A DNA stretch of 59,637 nt from Actinomycetota bacterium (GCA_030018275.1 JASEGB010000002.1:1-59637); one strand, 5' to 3'; numbered from the stretch's first letter, positions 42,831 to 51,954 are shown. Translations and numbers: made by a program. The notes: generated from the sequence alone by a model not told the origin.

Positions 42831-43925
42831 TCAAATTGTATCGATGTTAGGAGAAATCTCCAGGTGTCGTAATTTTCGGCTAGACTGAAGAAGGTATTTG
42901 ATGGCGCAAAATGAAAAGATGATCATTGAAGATAGCATGGCAATCGATGTTTCAATCCATGATCGTCTTTGCTCTTTAGCTCTCAATTTTCCTTTCTGCC
43001 CCATCTCAATTTCCTTCCTAGGTTGAGCGGGAGAACTCATAGAAGTGGGGAGGGGTGCTAATGATGCAGACTGAGCATTTTGACTTGCTTTCTGGCAATC
43101 TTCCTGGGACATGAGGGTTGAAGAATGGGACACAGGAATAGTGCAAGTATTCGAAGCAATTTCAGGGCGAGGTTTCTCGCCTGATTTAGTCTCAGGGATA
43201 GAGTCAGGGATACTTTCTAAGGCAGGACTGGGATTTGGTTTGAGGCTTGGATTTAATTTAGGATTTGTATTTAGTTCAGGATTTGGACTTGGTTCAGGAT
43301 TTGGATTCGACTCTGAGACGGGTTTCGTAGAAGACTCAAAATGAGGAGAGGAGCTAGCCGGCTGACTTTGGAGAGTGGTAGCACCAGCCGGTGGTGAGAC
43401 TTTCTCCGTGGATACGGATTCCATGGGTAGGAGGTGAGGTAACCACTTTTCAGGATCTTCGTAAACTGGATCTCCTCTAGTTCTCGTCCAAAACATTCCT
43501 AGATGAAGATGGGGAATGGGAGAGGAGATTTCACCCACGGAGGATATGATCCCTATAGGGTCTCCTTGATTCACCCATTGACCTTTGTGAACGGAGGCAT
43601 CCACGGAAATATAAGTCGTCGTTAGGTCATTAGGATGATCGATGGAAATGTAAGGTTCACCTCGAGGAGTCTTTCCGACCCAGTGAACGCTTCCTTGAGC
43701 AGCCGCGATAACCTTTTCACCCACCGAAGCTTTGATATCTATACCTCGATGTTTGCTCCCATCGAATCGTGTTATGATTTCTCCCTTAACGGGCCAAATG
43801 AAAGAAACTTCTTGAGATTGAGCAGGAAAGGGGAGAATAAGACCCAATAGGAGTAAAAGAAAAACTATAATTCCAAGACGCCTCTGTCCCAGGATCAGAC
43901 AAGATTCCTTCAATTTCCCCAACAT
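42831..43925 (-). CDS. M23-family peptidase with low-complexity linker and C-terminal anchor
   Basis: Predicted peptidoglycan endopeptidase. From ATG 43925: an N-terminal hydrophobic segment (RRLGIIVFLLLLLGLILPFP), then the M23 domain with ligands in SKHRGIDIKAS and IPHLHLGMF. This is followed by a 60-residue Asn/Pro/Ser/Glu-rich linker of NPNPEPSPNPELN-type repeats and a C-terminal membrane helix (MLSSMIIFSFCAIKYLL) with a basic tail. So the domain may be held on a flexible stalk between two membrane segments. Upstream in-frame starts at 43988 and 44054 are less likely; the leader at 44025-44075 overlaps the latter. Confidence 0.88.
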   Translation of the reverse strand: MLGKLKESCLILGQRRLGIIVFLLLLLGLILPFPAQSQEVSFIWPVKGEIITRFDGSKHRGIDIKASVGEKVIAAAQGSVHWVGKTPRGEPYISIDHPNDLTTTYISVDASVHKGQWVNQGDPIGIISSVGEISSPIPHLHLGMFWTRTRGDPVYEDPEKWLPHLLPMESVSTEKVSPPAGATTLQSQPASSSPHFESSTKPVSESNPNPEPSPNPELNTNPKLNPSLKPNPSPALESIPDSIPETKSGEKPRPEIASNTCTIPVSHSSTLMSQEDCQKASQNAQSASLAPLPTSMSSPAQPRKEIEMGQKGKLRAKEQRRSWIETSIAMLSSMIIFSFCAIKYLLQSSRKLRHLEISPNIDTI

Positions 43926-44024
43926 ATTTATGATCACCACTTCAGCTTGACGAGACCCGTCTGGGAATTTCTCCTTGACTTTTGCCATTTTAACCTTGAA
44001 ACTTTTTAGGCTCCCACCTGAGAA

Positions 44025-44075
44025 TAGATTGCACAAAAATTCTTTCCCATACAACTATCCTCTGGGGTAGTTTCC
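44025..44075 (-). promoter_or_regulatory. Leader dyad shared with LuxR gene, copy 1
   Basis: 51 bp with only four differences from 49672-49722. Contains the dyad ACTATCC/GGGTAGT around CTCTG (plus strand) and the block AGATTGCACAAAAATTCTTT. It lies 36-100 bases upstream of the likely M23 starts. Could be a regulator operator or an RNA hairpin. Confidence 0.65.
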
Positions 44076-44175
44076 GGGGACAGTCCCTCCCCAACACATC
44101 TACCTTGCATTATGTTAAATCAAAACTAAATTTCTCCTTCCCGATAGGTCTTTAGTTTTAAGGGCGTAAAAAATT

Positions 44176-46407
44176 TCAGTGGCTTAGGTTCAAATCGTAC
44201 CTGATCAATGGCTTTCCCGATACCTCCAGGTTTTGTGCGGCGATGGCTCCGAAGTATTCCTTCTCCCCAGATATTTTCACTCGACGAGATGAGTGGATGA
44301 TCCCGGTTATTCCACCCTTGCCTGATGATCTAATATCTCCCTTGGCTACGAGGATGAGACCATCGACCGCTGGTTTGAGGTTTAAATCCCCCGAAATCTC
44401 GATTGCTCCCGTGGAGATTATGGTAGTGGTGTTGACATTCTTTCCACAGAGTTTCACATCACCGTCGACGAAGATTATTCCCTGCGGTTCTTTTAAATTG
44501 ATATCTCCATTTATGTAGGTTCCATGAGTCTTGACTAGATGCTCGTAGTATTCGAAGTCTATTATGGGAAAGGGCTCGACTTTATAATTCTCGTGGACTT
44601 CCCCATCGATATTTGGCTTACCATTGATGATGATCGATCCCACAGCCGTGGTGTCCCCTTGAACCTCTGGGGAACCGGATACCACCGCATCACCATTGGA
44701 ATAGATATTGCCAATTATCTTGGCATTTCCACTTATCCTTAAATCTTTATTTGAAAAGAGAACATGGTTAAAGATAGTCTTTATGGTGAACTTCCAGGAA
44801 GCTTTGGTTTCGTTTCCCGCTTTGTCGCTCACTTTTATTGTTACCTCGTGCTCACCCGTGGAGAGGTACTCCTCAGGGGTGTAAAGGAGCAGGTTCAGTT
44901 GTTTAATATAAGTGTAGTTGACCCTTTGCCCATCCACCTCCATTTGGATGGAGTCCTCATCTATCCCTATCCCCAAGGGATCATCCTCCACCATGGCGAA
45001 GATGGCTGGCTTATGCCATGGAGTATAGCTTCCATCCTCCGGTGTGAGACCAGTTATGGTCGGAGGTGCGACATCCATTAACCAATCGATATTTTGAATT
45101 TCATTTATTAAAAAGTTTCTCTGAAAAATAGCGTAATCTTTTCCCAGATCATTGGTGGGATTTTGAATATGTGCATTGATTACACTCTCTAAAATCTCTT
45201 GAAATTTATCTTCGTCAATTATTTCAGCGTGAATTTTGAACTCTTCACCTCCTTCAATTGCTATGGTTTTCTCCTCGACTTGCATGATTCCAGCTTCTTC
45301 AGCTTTAGTGGCTACATCGCACCAAAAGCTATAAGCGATGAAATCAGACCAGTTCAGCGCCTCACTTGGTTGAGGATCAGAAAATGGTTCTACCTCAGAA
45401 GCCCAGGCAGGTTCGGAAGCGAAGAATGGATAAAGCTTACTCGCACTTTGCGAAGATATGCTCTCAGATTGAGCCGACACTAGGGTGAAGGGTATAACGG
45501 GTATGTCCAGTGAGATTTTTTCCCGAGGAGTTAGGGCTAAAGCCCAACCTCCGACATATCGTTTTGATAGGGATATATTTTCTTCCGCGCCCCTCGATCT
45601 CATGGCACCGATGAATTCATCGAGATAATAATCGGGATTAAAGCCTTGTAATATAGCTTTGGCTCTCGCCTTCGATTTACAGATAAAGTAGGCTGTTTGC
45701 ATGACCTTAACTATCCCTGCCCACATCCGACATCGCGCTTTGATTTCCCACTCCTTCATCGTGGAATCCAACGCATCTTTTTTGATGTTATAATCGCTCC
45801 CAAATAGATCGTCTTCGTGAATGCGTATCATTTCGTAATTCACCAGAGCTTTCCATATCTGCTTCGGATAAAAGGTAAATGAGGTGCTGATCGGTCCTCT
45901 GGTCAGATACATGTAATAGTCGTAAAGAAATTCTCCTCGGGCATGGAATCGAGCCTCTTTAGAAAGCATACTTTCGGGTATGAGAAATAAATTTGGATTG
46001 TGAGCCACCCAGTCAGCGGAGATGTGCCCACCCCAACCCAGAGCACTTGCATAAAAAGGGGAAGAGCTATCACCAAAACCACGTATTTTGAGCATGAGGT
46101 AGGCGAAGTTTGGTTTATCGATGAAGGGGTAGATTATCTCATTTCTGCTATTCCTTTCCGGTTTTGGATTCGGAGAGTGGACATAATCCGCAACTGGACC
46201 AAGGCTCGGGGGAAGAGCGAACATATCCGGTCCCGTTCCATTACCGTAATATATATCCTCAAAATCCACCAAATCGTACTGGGTCTCGATCTCGCGATTG
46301 ATATGATAGTGAGTCAAGGGATCCCAAGCCCAAAGAGCCTTCGGCATTGAGATACAAAGAAAGAGTGCCAAGAATTGTATAACAAAAAATTTGCGAAATC
46401 TCCTCAA
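44176..46407 (-). CDS. Zinc-dependent phospholipase C-like protein with bactofilin-like tail
   Basis: Secreted multidomain protein of about 743 residues. A TTG at 46407, six bases after AGGAGAGG, begins LRRFRKFFVIQFLALFLCIS as a signal peptide cleaved before WDPLTHYHINREI; a mature N-terminal Trp is a zinc ligand in bacterial phospholipases C. Further zinc-ligand-like motifs are GPDMF, DYVHSP and GWGGHISADWVAHN. After about residue 450 comes an Ig-like domain (LTPEDGSYTPWHKPAIFAMV), then a beta-helix of ISGNAKIIGNIYSNGDAVVSG-type repeats, like bactofilin or pilus-associated domains. An earlier GTG start (46446) overlaps the upstream lipoprotein gene. The enzymatic role is inferred from zinc-site layout. 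Confidence 0.8.
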   Translation of the reverse strand: MRRFRKFFVIQFLALFLCISMPKALWAWDPLTHYHINREIETQYDLVDFEDIYYGNGTGPDMFALPPSLGPVADYVHSPNPKPERNSRNEIIYPFIDKPNFAYLMLKIRGFGDSSSPFYASALGWGGHISADWVAHNPNLFLIPESMLSKEARFHARGEFLYDYYMYLTRGPISTSFTFYPKQIWKALVNYEMIRIHEDDLFGSDYNIKKDALDSTMKEWEIKARCRMWAGIVKVMQTAYFICKSKARAKAILQGFNPDYYLDEFIGAMRSRGAEENISLSKRYVGGWALALTPREKISLDIPVIPFTLVSAQSESISSQSASKLYPFFASEPAWASEVEPFSDPQPSEALNWSDFIAYSFWCDVATKAEEAGIMQVEEKTIAIEGGEEFKIHAEIIDEDKFQEILESVINAHIQNPTNDLGKDYAIFQRNFLINEIQNIDWLMDVAPPTITGLTPEDGSYTPWHKPAIFAMVEDDPLGIGIDEDSIQMEVDGQRVNYTYIKQLNLLLYTPEEYLSTGEHEVTIKVSDKAGNETKASWKFTIKTIFNHVLFSNKDLRISGNAKIIGNIYSNGDAVVSGSPEVQGDTTAVGSIIINGKPNIDGEVHENYKVEPFPIIDFEYYEHLVKTHGTYINGDINLKEPQGIIFVDGDVKLCGKNVNTTTIISTGAIEISGDLNLKPAVDGLILVAKGDIRSSGKGGITGIIHSSRRVKISGEKEYFGAIAAQNLEVSGKPLIRYDLNLSH

Positions 46408-46418
46408 AATATCCTCTC

Positions 46419-47051
46419 CTAATCCAAAATGGGAAGCTTTATCCACCCTCGTTTATTTATCTCTATGCGCACGGGTCCAAAGCCCAGTCTTTCGGGTGGT
46501 TTTTCCACCCCAACCAAGGTTATCTTCTCAGCTCCAGCGCGAATGAAGAAGGTTTCATTGTAACCCACATCGTATCTAAGTCCCAAGATGAAACCGGACC
46601 CGCCTCGGTATTTTGCATAAATGTAAGTGAACTTCTTTCCCGAATCCCTCTTTAGTTGGGGATTGAGTACGAATCGATCCTGAGGGCGTTTTCTCAAAGG
46701 AAGCTCAATGAAATTCTGCCTGCTTACAACAGCAAAACCTTTCTTAAGTATGGGAATGTAAATTTTAAGCATCTCCCCATGAGCAGTGTGTATTGGTTTG
46801 AATGCAACATTTGGAACTCTGTCCTTATGATATTCATCATAATATGCTTCCACTCTTCGAAACACATTTTTTGCCAGCTTCCCATCTTTAGTAGGAAAGG
46901 GCAAGTAAAGGGTTGTATCCCGGAGAACCTCGCCCTCCTTTGGAGAAAGGTTAACTATATACTCGAGCTGAACGTTCCTCCAGCATCCCATCAAAAAGAG
47001 AGAAAAGAAAATCAACACAAGGAATAAAGGAATTAATCGCCTAAATGACAT
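46419..47051 (-). CDS. Lipoprotein of unknown function
   Basis: About 210 residues with a lipoprotein signal ending in the lipobox LMGC (FFSLFLMGCW). The mature part is beta-rich with no recognised catalytic motif: RVEAYYDEYHKDRVPNVAFK and RYDVGYNETFFIRAGAEKIT are typical. ATG 47051 is preferred to TTG 47060. It lies between a secreted beta-propeller protein and the phospholipase-like gene (11 bp gap to the TTG start), so the three form an exported operon. I cannot name its family. Confidence 0.78.
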   Translation of the reverse strand: MSFRRLIPLFLVLIFFSLFLMGCWRNVQLEYIVNLSPKEGEVLRDTTLYLPFPTKDGKLAKNVFRRVEAYYDEYHKDRVPNVAFKPIHTAHGEMLKIYIPILKKGFAVVSRQNFIELPLRKRPQDRFVLNPQLKRDSGKKFTYIYAKYRGGSGFILGLRYDVGYNETFFIRAGAEKITLVGVEKPPERLGFGPVRIEINKRGWIKLPILD

Positions 47052-47067
47052 ACTTACCAACTCTTTT

Positions 47068-48714
47068 CTACCACTCGGATTTAACCTTAACTTTTACTTC
47101 TTTGGTGTCGCTCAATAAGGGATCATTCGCATTGCAAGCTGTAATCTTAATGGTATAAATTCCATCGGGAGCTATTAATACCCCTTTGTCTCTCTCAAGG
47201 ACTGCGATCTCCTCGCAGTTGATTATCCCGTGCCACTTCTCTATATGGTCTCCTCCTTCCCTTACCCCACCATCCATCAAAGTCTTAACCAACCTACCCC
47301 CAGAATCAAATATTTCCATAGTTACTCTTGATTTCCTTTCCAAGTGGTAATAAATACTAATTTCACCAGTCTCCTCATAAGGATCAAATTCCTGTGGTTG
47401 GGCTTTAACGTCTGTGATTATATCCTGACCACCCTCTCCAGGATAAAACCAGAGTTGGTATGGACCTTCATCCAGATTTGAGGGAGTCTGTTTCTCAAAG
47501 AAGAAAGCGGTGGCGAGTTCCTTTGGAAAATTATATTTTGACCATGCCGTTCTGGGGTTGAAGTTTCGGTTGAAACCAATTGAAGGATCATAATCATCGG
47601 TTTGGAAATTGATTCGCCAGGTTTCTCCCTTATTGTAGGAAATATTCTGGAAGATTTCATATTGATTTTCACCCCAACCTTGTACTGCTGGGAAGATGAA
47701 TTCTCCGTAGGAGCCTAGAGTAAGTTGCCCTCCCGAATTAGTAGAGACAGGATAGATGCTCCATCTATCTATGTGATCGGAGGCAGTAGGATTATCTCTT
47801 ATAAATACAGCTGATGTTCCTTGAACAGGTACTCTTCTGGAGTTAGCGAATTCTCCAACAGATACCAGTGGAGTATCATCCTCATCTACCAGAATAGTTG
47901 GTTGGGTGTCTCGTGCAAAGAGATATTCTATATCTTTCCAGATACCATTTTCTCTTTTCTGATATAGGTAGCTAGGAGTATCCCAGTAAAACCACACACC
48001 CGTACCATAAAGCACATGAATTTGGTCTTGGTCATCTACAATTATTGAGGGGAAACGGCAGCCCCCGGTATACCAACCAAAGAAGACGAGCTCTCCCGAT
48101 GTCCAGGTTTCCTGATAGTAATCATAGAAATAGTAGACGATGCCAATGCGCGGATCCTGACAGCAAATCAAATGGATGTTGTCACATCGGTCTACACAGG
48201 CACAGGGAGAGAAACTGAGCCAACCGGGATGGGGAGTATAACCGTAGGGGTGCCAATACCTTGAGACCTTGCATGGAGATGACCAGGTTTCTCCATTATC
48301 CTTTGAATATATCCAATAGATGTAGCCCTCCTCCTGGTAGAAGACGTTTAGAGTTCCATCACTTTGTGAGCAGATGCAGGGTTGGACTTGATATCGGTTC
48401 GACTCGGAGATGAGGGGAGCAATGCATGCTCCAGAACTCCAGATCTTGCCCTCAGTCGAGCTTGAATAGACTATCCTCTTTTTGCCCTCATGTAATTTCA
48501 CGAATACCCAGTGGATTCTTCCTCCCACCTTCACAAAGCTTCGAGCGTTGGCGGGCGTAAGCCAGCCATCATTTCCAGTATAAATTGCGGCGTTGGCATT
48601 GGAAGAGGTTAATCCTCGTGCATTGAAAGGATTTAGAAAAAGGATGACCGATCCAAAGAGAAGAAGAAAAGCGATGCAGAGTGATTTTATCCCTAAAAGT
48701 TTAGATGGCTTCAT
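47068..48714 (-). CDS. Exported BNR/sialidase-like beta-propeller protein with FlgD-type Ig domain
   Basis: 548 residues: signal peptide (LCIAFLLLFGSVILFLNP), then repeated blades with YSKDNGETWSSP and YNKGETWRINF, the Asp-box style of sialidase-type propellers. The C-terminal 100 residues are a FlgD-like Ig domain (YYHLERKSRVTMEIFDSGGR, then LIAPDGIYTIKI), common at the end of surface proteins. No sialidase catalytic Arg triad is evident, so it may only bind glycans or partners. It leads the exported operon; its start codon region is duplicated upstream (see 48715-48745). Confidence 0.8.
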   Translation of the reverse strand: MKPSKLLGIKSLCIAFLLLFGSVILFLNPFNARGLTSSNANAAIYTGNDGWLTPANARSFVKVGGRIHWVFVKLHEGKKRIVYSSSTEGKIWSSGACIAPLISESNRYQVQPCICSQSDGTLNVFYQEEGYIYWIYSKDNGETWSSPCKVSRYWHPYGYTPHPGWLSFSPCACVDRCDNIHLICCQDPRIGIVYYFYDYYQETWTSGELVFFGWYTGGCRFPSIIVDDQDQIHVLYGTGVWFYWDTPSYLYQKRENGIWKDIEYLFARDTQPTILVDEDDTPLVSVGEFANSRRVPVQGTSAVFIRDNPTASDHIDRWSIYPVSTNSGGQLTLGSYGEFIFPAVQGWGENQYEIFQNISYNKGETWRINFQTDDYDPSIGFNRNFNPRTAWSKYNFPKELATAFFFEKQTPSNLDEGPYQLWFYPGEGGQDIITDVKAQPQEFDPYEETGEISIYYHLERKSRVTMEIFDSGGRLVKTLMDGGVREGGDHIEKWHGIINCEEIAVLERDKGVLIAPDGIYTIKITACNANDPLLSDTKEVKVKVKSEW

Positions 48715-48745
48715 TATATCCTTAAGAGTTTAGATGGCTTCATTG
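48699..48745 (-). repeat. Duplicated start region giving a 9-codon upstream frame
   Basis: The first 17-20 bases of the propeller gene (ATGAAGCCATCTAAACT) are repeated 28 bp upstream. The upstream copy reads MKPSKLLRI and stops at TAA, which is next to the real ATG (TATAATGAAG). So a mini-frame overlaps the gene start; it may be a recent slip duplication or a translation leader. Confidence 0.75.
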
Positions 48746-48962
48746 CAACGATAGTTGCTTAAACTTGCTCTTAGTACCTTGTAACAGAATCGCAGAAATG
48801 TCTTGTTATGACAACTGTCTGCAGGGCTAGTTTTTGCTAAGGATAAACTCACTAATTACTTTATTTGAAGAGCATTTGACCAGTGTTATAATTGCCCAAG
48901 ATATGAGTAAACTGCCAAGAGTCAGCCAAGAAGGTAATTCCAGTGAAAATGGTGCCCTAGGA

Positions 48963-49604
48963 TTATTTATTAACTTTGCCAAGAATCGAATTAAACTGAG
49001 TGAAGAGTTTGAAGCGATTTTCAGTTCCTGTTTTCCGGTAGATTTTCCTTAAGTGGAACTTTACCGTGGATGGAGAGATGAAAAGCTTCTGAGCAATTTC
49101 CCGATTGGAATAGCCTTGTAACAAGTACTTCAAGACTTCTAACTCCTTTGGAGTGAAATGGAATTTATTATAAATGGGATGATCTTCGATCATTTCCACG
49201 GATTTTGGCACAGGAAATGGGTTAATGGAAGATTTCTCTTGAACCACCGATATTATGGCTTTGATTAGTTCCATCGAGGGAGCGGATTTTAAGAGGTAGC
49301 CATCAATACCCGTTTTAATTAACTCATTAAAGATTGAATCGTCTTCTAAGGTGGATAAAACCACAACTTTTGTATTGGGATTAACCTTCTTAAATCTTTT
49401 TATCAGCTCAAAATCACTTAACTCGGTTGCGTCAAGGCTCCATAACAACACGTGGCAGGGCGAGTTTTCCGCTACCCTTATAGCTTCCGCAAGATTTCCA
49501 GTAACCTGAGTGATCTCAAAATCTCGCTCCTTTTCTAAAATCATTCTCAAGCCCAACAGGTATATATCATGGTCTTCGACGAGGAATAGCTTTATTTTCT
49601 CCAA
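48963..49604 (-). CDS. LuxR/NarL-family response regulator with abnormal receiver
   Basis: 213 residues: an N-terminal receiver (LFLVEDHDIYLLGLRMIL) and a C-terminal LuxR helix-turn-helix (FTPKELEVLKYLLQGYSNRE, then SPSTVKFHLRKIYRKTG). The acidic pocket (EDHD) and the conserved Lys (LLKSAP) are present, but the phospho-acceptor position reads VLLWSLDATE, with Trp where Asp is expected. Activation by phosphorylation is therefore doubtful, and it may work as a stand-alone regulator. No histidine kinase is nearby. TTG start follows GGAGGGG. Upstream leader 49672-49722 resembles that of the M23 gene, which suggests auto- and co-regulation. Confidence 0.9.
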   Translation of the reverse strand: MEKIKLFLVEDHDIYLLGLRMILEKERDFEITQVTGNLAEAIRVAENSPCHVLLWSLDATELSDFELIKRFKKVNPNTKVVVLSTLEDDSIFNELIKTGIDGYLLKSAPSMELIKAIISVVQEKSSINPFPVPKSVEMIEDHPIYNKFHFTPKELEVLKYLLQGYSNREIAQKLFISPSTVKFHLRKIYRKTGTENRFKLFTQFNSILGKVNK

Positions 49605-49671
49605 AGGTGCCCCTCCAGAAGAGTTCCAGCCTTGCTTTTTACCTCCTAAAATCTTCCAACTCTACTTGCAT

Positions 49672-49722
49672 TAGATTGCACAAAAATTCTTTCCCATAAA
49701 ACTATCCTTTGGGATAGTTTTC
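49672..49722 (-). promoter_or_regulatory. Leader dyad shared with M23 gene, copy 2
   Basis: 51-bp copy located 67 bp before the LuxR-type gene. The dyad ACTATCC-TTT-GGGATAGT is perfect here (7 bp arms), and TAGATTGCACAAAAATTCTT and TTCCCATAAAACTATCC are shared with 44025-44075. Confidence 0.65.
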
Positions 49723-49808
49723 ACATCATTTGGCATTATATATTGTTATATTGCTCGAGGGAAAAATTTAAATTAAGGATTCATTGTAGCTGGTAGATAG
49801 GTACGTCG

Positions 49809-49819
49809 AGGTCTGACCC
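49809..49819 (-). repeat. GGGTCAGACCT motif after acs
   Basis: Coding-strand GGGTCAGACCT lies six bases after the acs stop. Same relation to the gene end as at rpsT and comEA. Confidence 0.6.
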
Positions 49820-49824
49820 TGACC

Positions 49825-51765
49825 TTAAGGTTTGAGGAGTTCTTTGAATTCTTGGTATGCCTTTTTTACTTCATCGGTGGAGGCTTCATCCTCTAGAGTG
49901 CTCAAATCTCCAATGAGGGATTTGGTAACAATGGCCTTCAATACCCTTCTCATAATCTTTCCGCTTCTCGTCTTGGGGAGTTTTGCTGTAAAGTAAATGC
50001 TTTCTGGTGTTGCTACCGGTCCAATGACTTTTCTCATATGCTCCCTTATCTGCGAAGCCAATTCTTCCGAGGGTTTATATCCCTCTTTGAGGATAGCGAA
50101 GATAAGGATGGTCTCTCCCTTAACTGGGTCTGGTTTGCCCACCACGGCACTTTCAGCTACCGCCGGATGCGATATACAAGCACTTTCAAGTTCCGCCGCC
50201 CCCAACCTGTGACCGGCGATTTTTAAAACCTCATCGGCTCTGCCAATCACCCACAGATAACCATCACCATCCTTTATGGCATAATCTCCGGTATAATACT
50301 TCCCAGGAAACTTCGACCAATAAGTGTCCTTGTACCTTTCGGGATCCTTATAGATGGTCATCATCATTCCGGGCCAAGGTTTATTTATAACCAAATATCC
50401 CTTCACTCCGGTGGGAACTGAACGCCCTTTCTCGTCCACCACATCCACTTCAATTCCAGGTAAAGGCAGAGTGGCGCTGCCGGGTTTTAGAGGAACAAGC
50501 TCTATGCCCGGCGCCGGAGAGATCATTATCCCGCCAGTTTCAGTCTGCCACCAGGTATCGACTACGGGGCACCGCTTGCCCCCGATGTTCTCAAAGTACC
50601 AAAGCCAAGCTTCGGGATTTATGGGTTCACCCACGCTGCCCAATATCTTTAAACTCCCAAGGTCACGCCCCTCTAACCACTCCTTTCCGAACTTCATAAA
50701 CATTCTTATTGCGGTGGGAGAAGTATAGAAGCTTGTTACCCGATATTTTTCAATGATCTCCCACCATCGAGCTGGTGTAGGATAATCCGGTGCCCCCTCA
50801 TAGATCACTATAGAAGCTCCCCAGGTCAAAGGGGCATAAACTATTTTACTGTGTCCAGTGACCCAACCGATATCAGCGGTGCACCAATATACGCTGTCCT
50901 CCTTTATATCAAATATCCATTTGTATACGGAATGGTTGAAGGTTATGTATCCCCCAGTTGAATGCACTATCCCCTTGGGCTTTCCCGTAGTTCCAGAGGT
51001 ATGAAGGATAAAAAGAGGATGGTTTGACTCCACAGGCTCAGGTTTAACATAAGTTTTGGACTCATTGAGTAGCTCACCGAGGAAGATGTCTCTACCCTTC
51101 TTCATCTTAACTTCCACATTTGCTCTGTTTACCACAATTACCCTCTCGATGCAGGGAGTTTTACTCAAAGTTTCATCGGCTATATCTTTCAAGCGGATGA
51201 TTTTTCCTCTTCTAAATCCCGCATCGGCGGTTACGAGCACCTTGGCTTCCACATCGTTAATTCGGTCAGCCAAAGCTTGGGCACTGAAACCCGAGAATAT
51301 TACGGTGTGCGGTGCCCCAATTCTAGCGCAGGCAAGCATGAATATGGGAAGCTCCGGTATCATTGGAAGGTATAGGGCGATTCTATCTCCCTTTTTAATA
51401 CCCAGATTTTTTAGGACAGAGGTAAATCTATTCACTTCCCTATAAAGTTGAGCATAACTCAATGCTTTCGTCTCCCCTCGTTCGCCTTCCCAATAGAGGG
51501 CTACTTTATTGCGACGCCAAGTTTTGAGATGATTATCCACGCAGATATACGATACATTGAGCTTCCCGCCAACGAACCACCTGGCAAAAGGTAGCTTCCA
51601 TTCTAAAACTTTATCCCAGGTCTTAAACCAGGGAAGCTTCCGGGCTTCATTCTCCCAAAAACCCTCGGGATCTTCGAGAGATTTACTATAAACCTCTGAG
51701 TACTTCATGATCGGCCAATATTTCTCCTTGAATGGTAAAGATGTTATCTCAACCACATCAAACAC
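49825..51765 (-). CDS. acs: Acetyl-CoA synthetase (AMP-forming)
   Basis: Converts acetate, ATP and CoA to acetyl-CoA via acetyl-AMP. 646 residues, full length. Motifs in order: the P-loop A3 TSGTTGKPKGIVHSTGG; A5 WWQTETGG; A7 YYTGDYAIKDGDGY; A8 GRADEVLKIAGHRLGAAELE; and A10 PKTRSGKIMRR, whose Lys is the acetyl-regulated residue in homologues. GTG 51765 fits homologous N-terminal extension. Acetate use or scavenging is implied. The gene stands alone between leuS and luxR-type gene; 350 bp upstream of it hold repeats only. Confidence 0.96.
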   Translation of the reverse strand: MFDVVEITSLPFKEKYWPIMKYSEVYSKSLEDPEGFWENEARKLPWFKTWDKVLEWKLPFARWFVGGKLNVSYICVDNHLKTWRRNKVALYWEGERGETKALSYAQLYREVNRFTSVLKNLGIKKGDRIALYLPMIPELPIFMLACARIGAPHTVIFSGFSAQALADRINDVEAKVLVTADAGFRRGKIIRLKDIADETLSKTPCIERVIVVNRANVEVKMKKGRDIFLGELLNESKTYVKPEPVESNHPLFILHTSGTTGKPKGIVHSTGGYITFNHSVYKWIFDIKEDSVYWCTADIGWVTGHSKIVYAPLTWGASIVIYEGAPDYPTPARWWEIIEKYRVTSFYTSPTAIRMFMKFGKEWLEGRDLGSLKILGSVGEPINPEAWLWYFENIGGKRCPVVDTWWQTETGGIMISPAPGIELVPLKPGSATLPLPGIEVDVVDEKGRSVPTGVKGYLVINKPWPGMMMTIYKDPERYKDTYWSKFPGKYYTGDYAIKDGDGYLWVIGRADEVLKIAGHRLGAAELESACISHPAVAESAVVGKPDPVKGETILIFAILKEGYKPSEELASQIREHMRKVIGPVATPESIYFTAKLPKTRSGKIMRRVLKAIVTKSLIGDLSTLEDEASTDEVKKAYQEFKELLKP

Positions 51766-51954
51766 CCCTTTTTATAAAGTCAAATCAACCTCATTTCCAA
51801 GGCTGACGAATTTGAATCCCAAGCTTATTCGCCCCTCGCATCTTGTTAATTATTTCACACTTTATCACACTTTAATTAGAAATCAATAATTTTAATCAAT
51901 CCTTTTTTAATCCTGATTGAACTTTTGCATTCTTAGGCAAGAAAACCTCACTCA

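Noticed and set aside
43111-43344. Plus-strand frame rich in Gly and Phe opposite the M23 linker
   Set aside because: It is the antisense of the Asn/Pro-rich repeats in the M23 gene and has no start signals.
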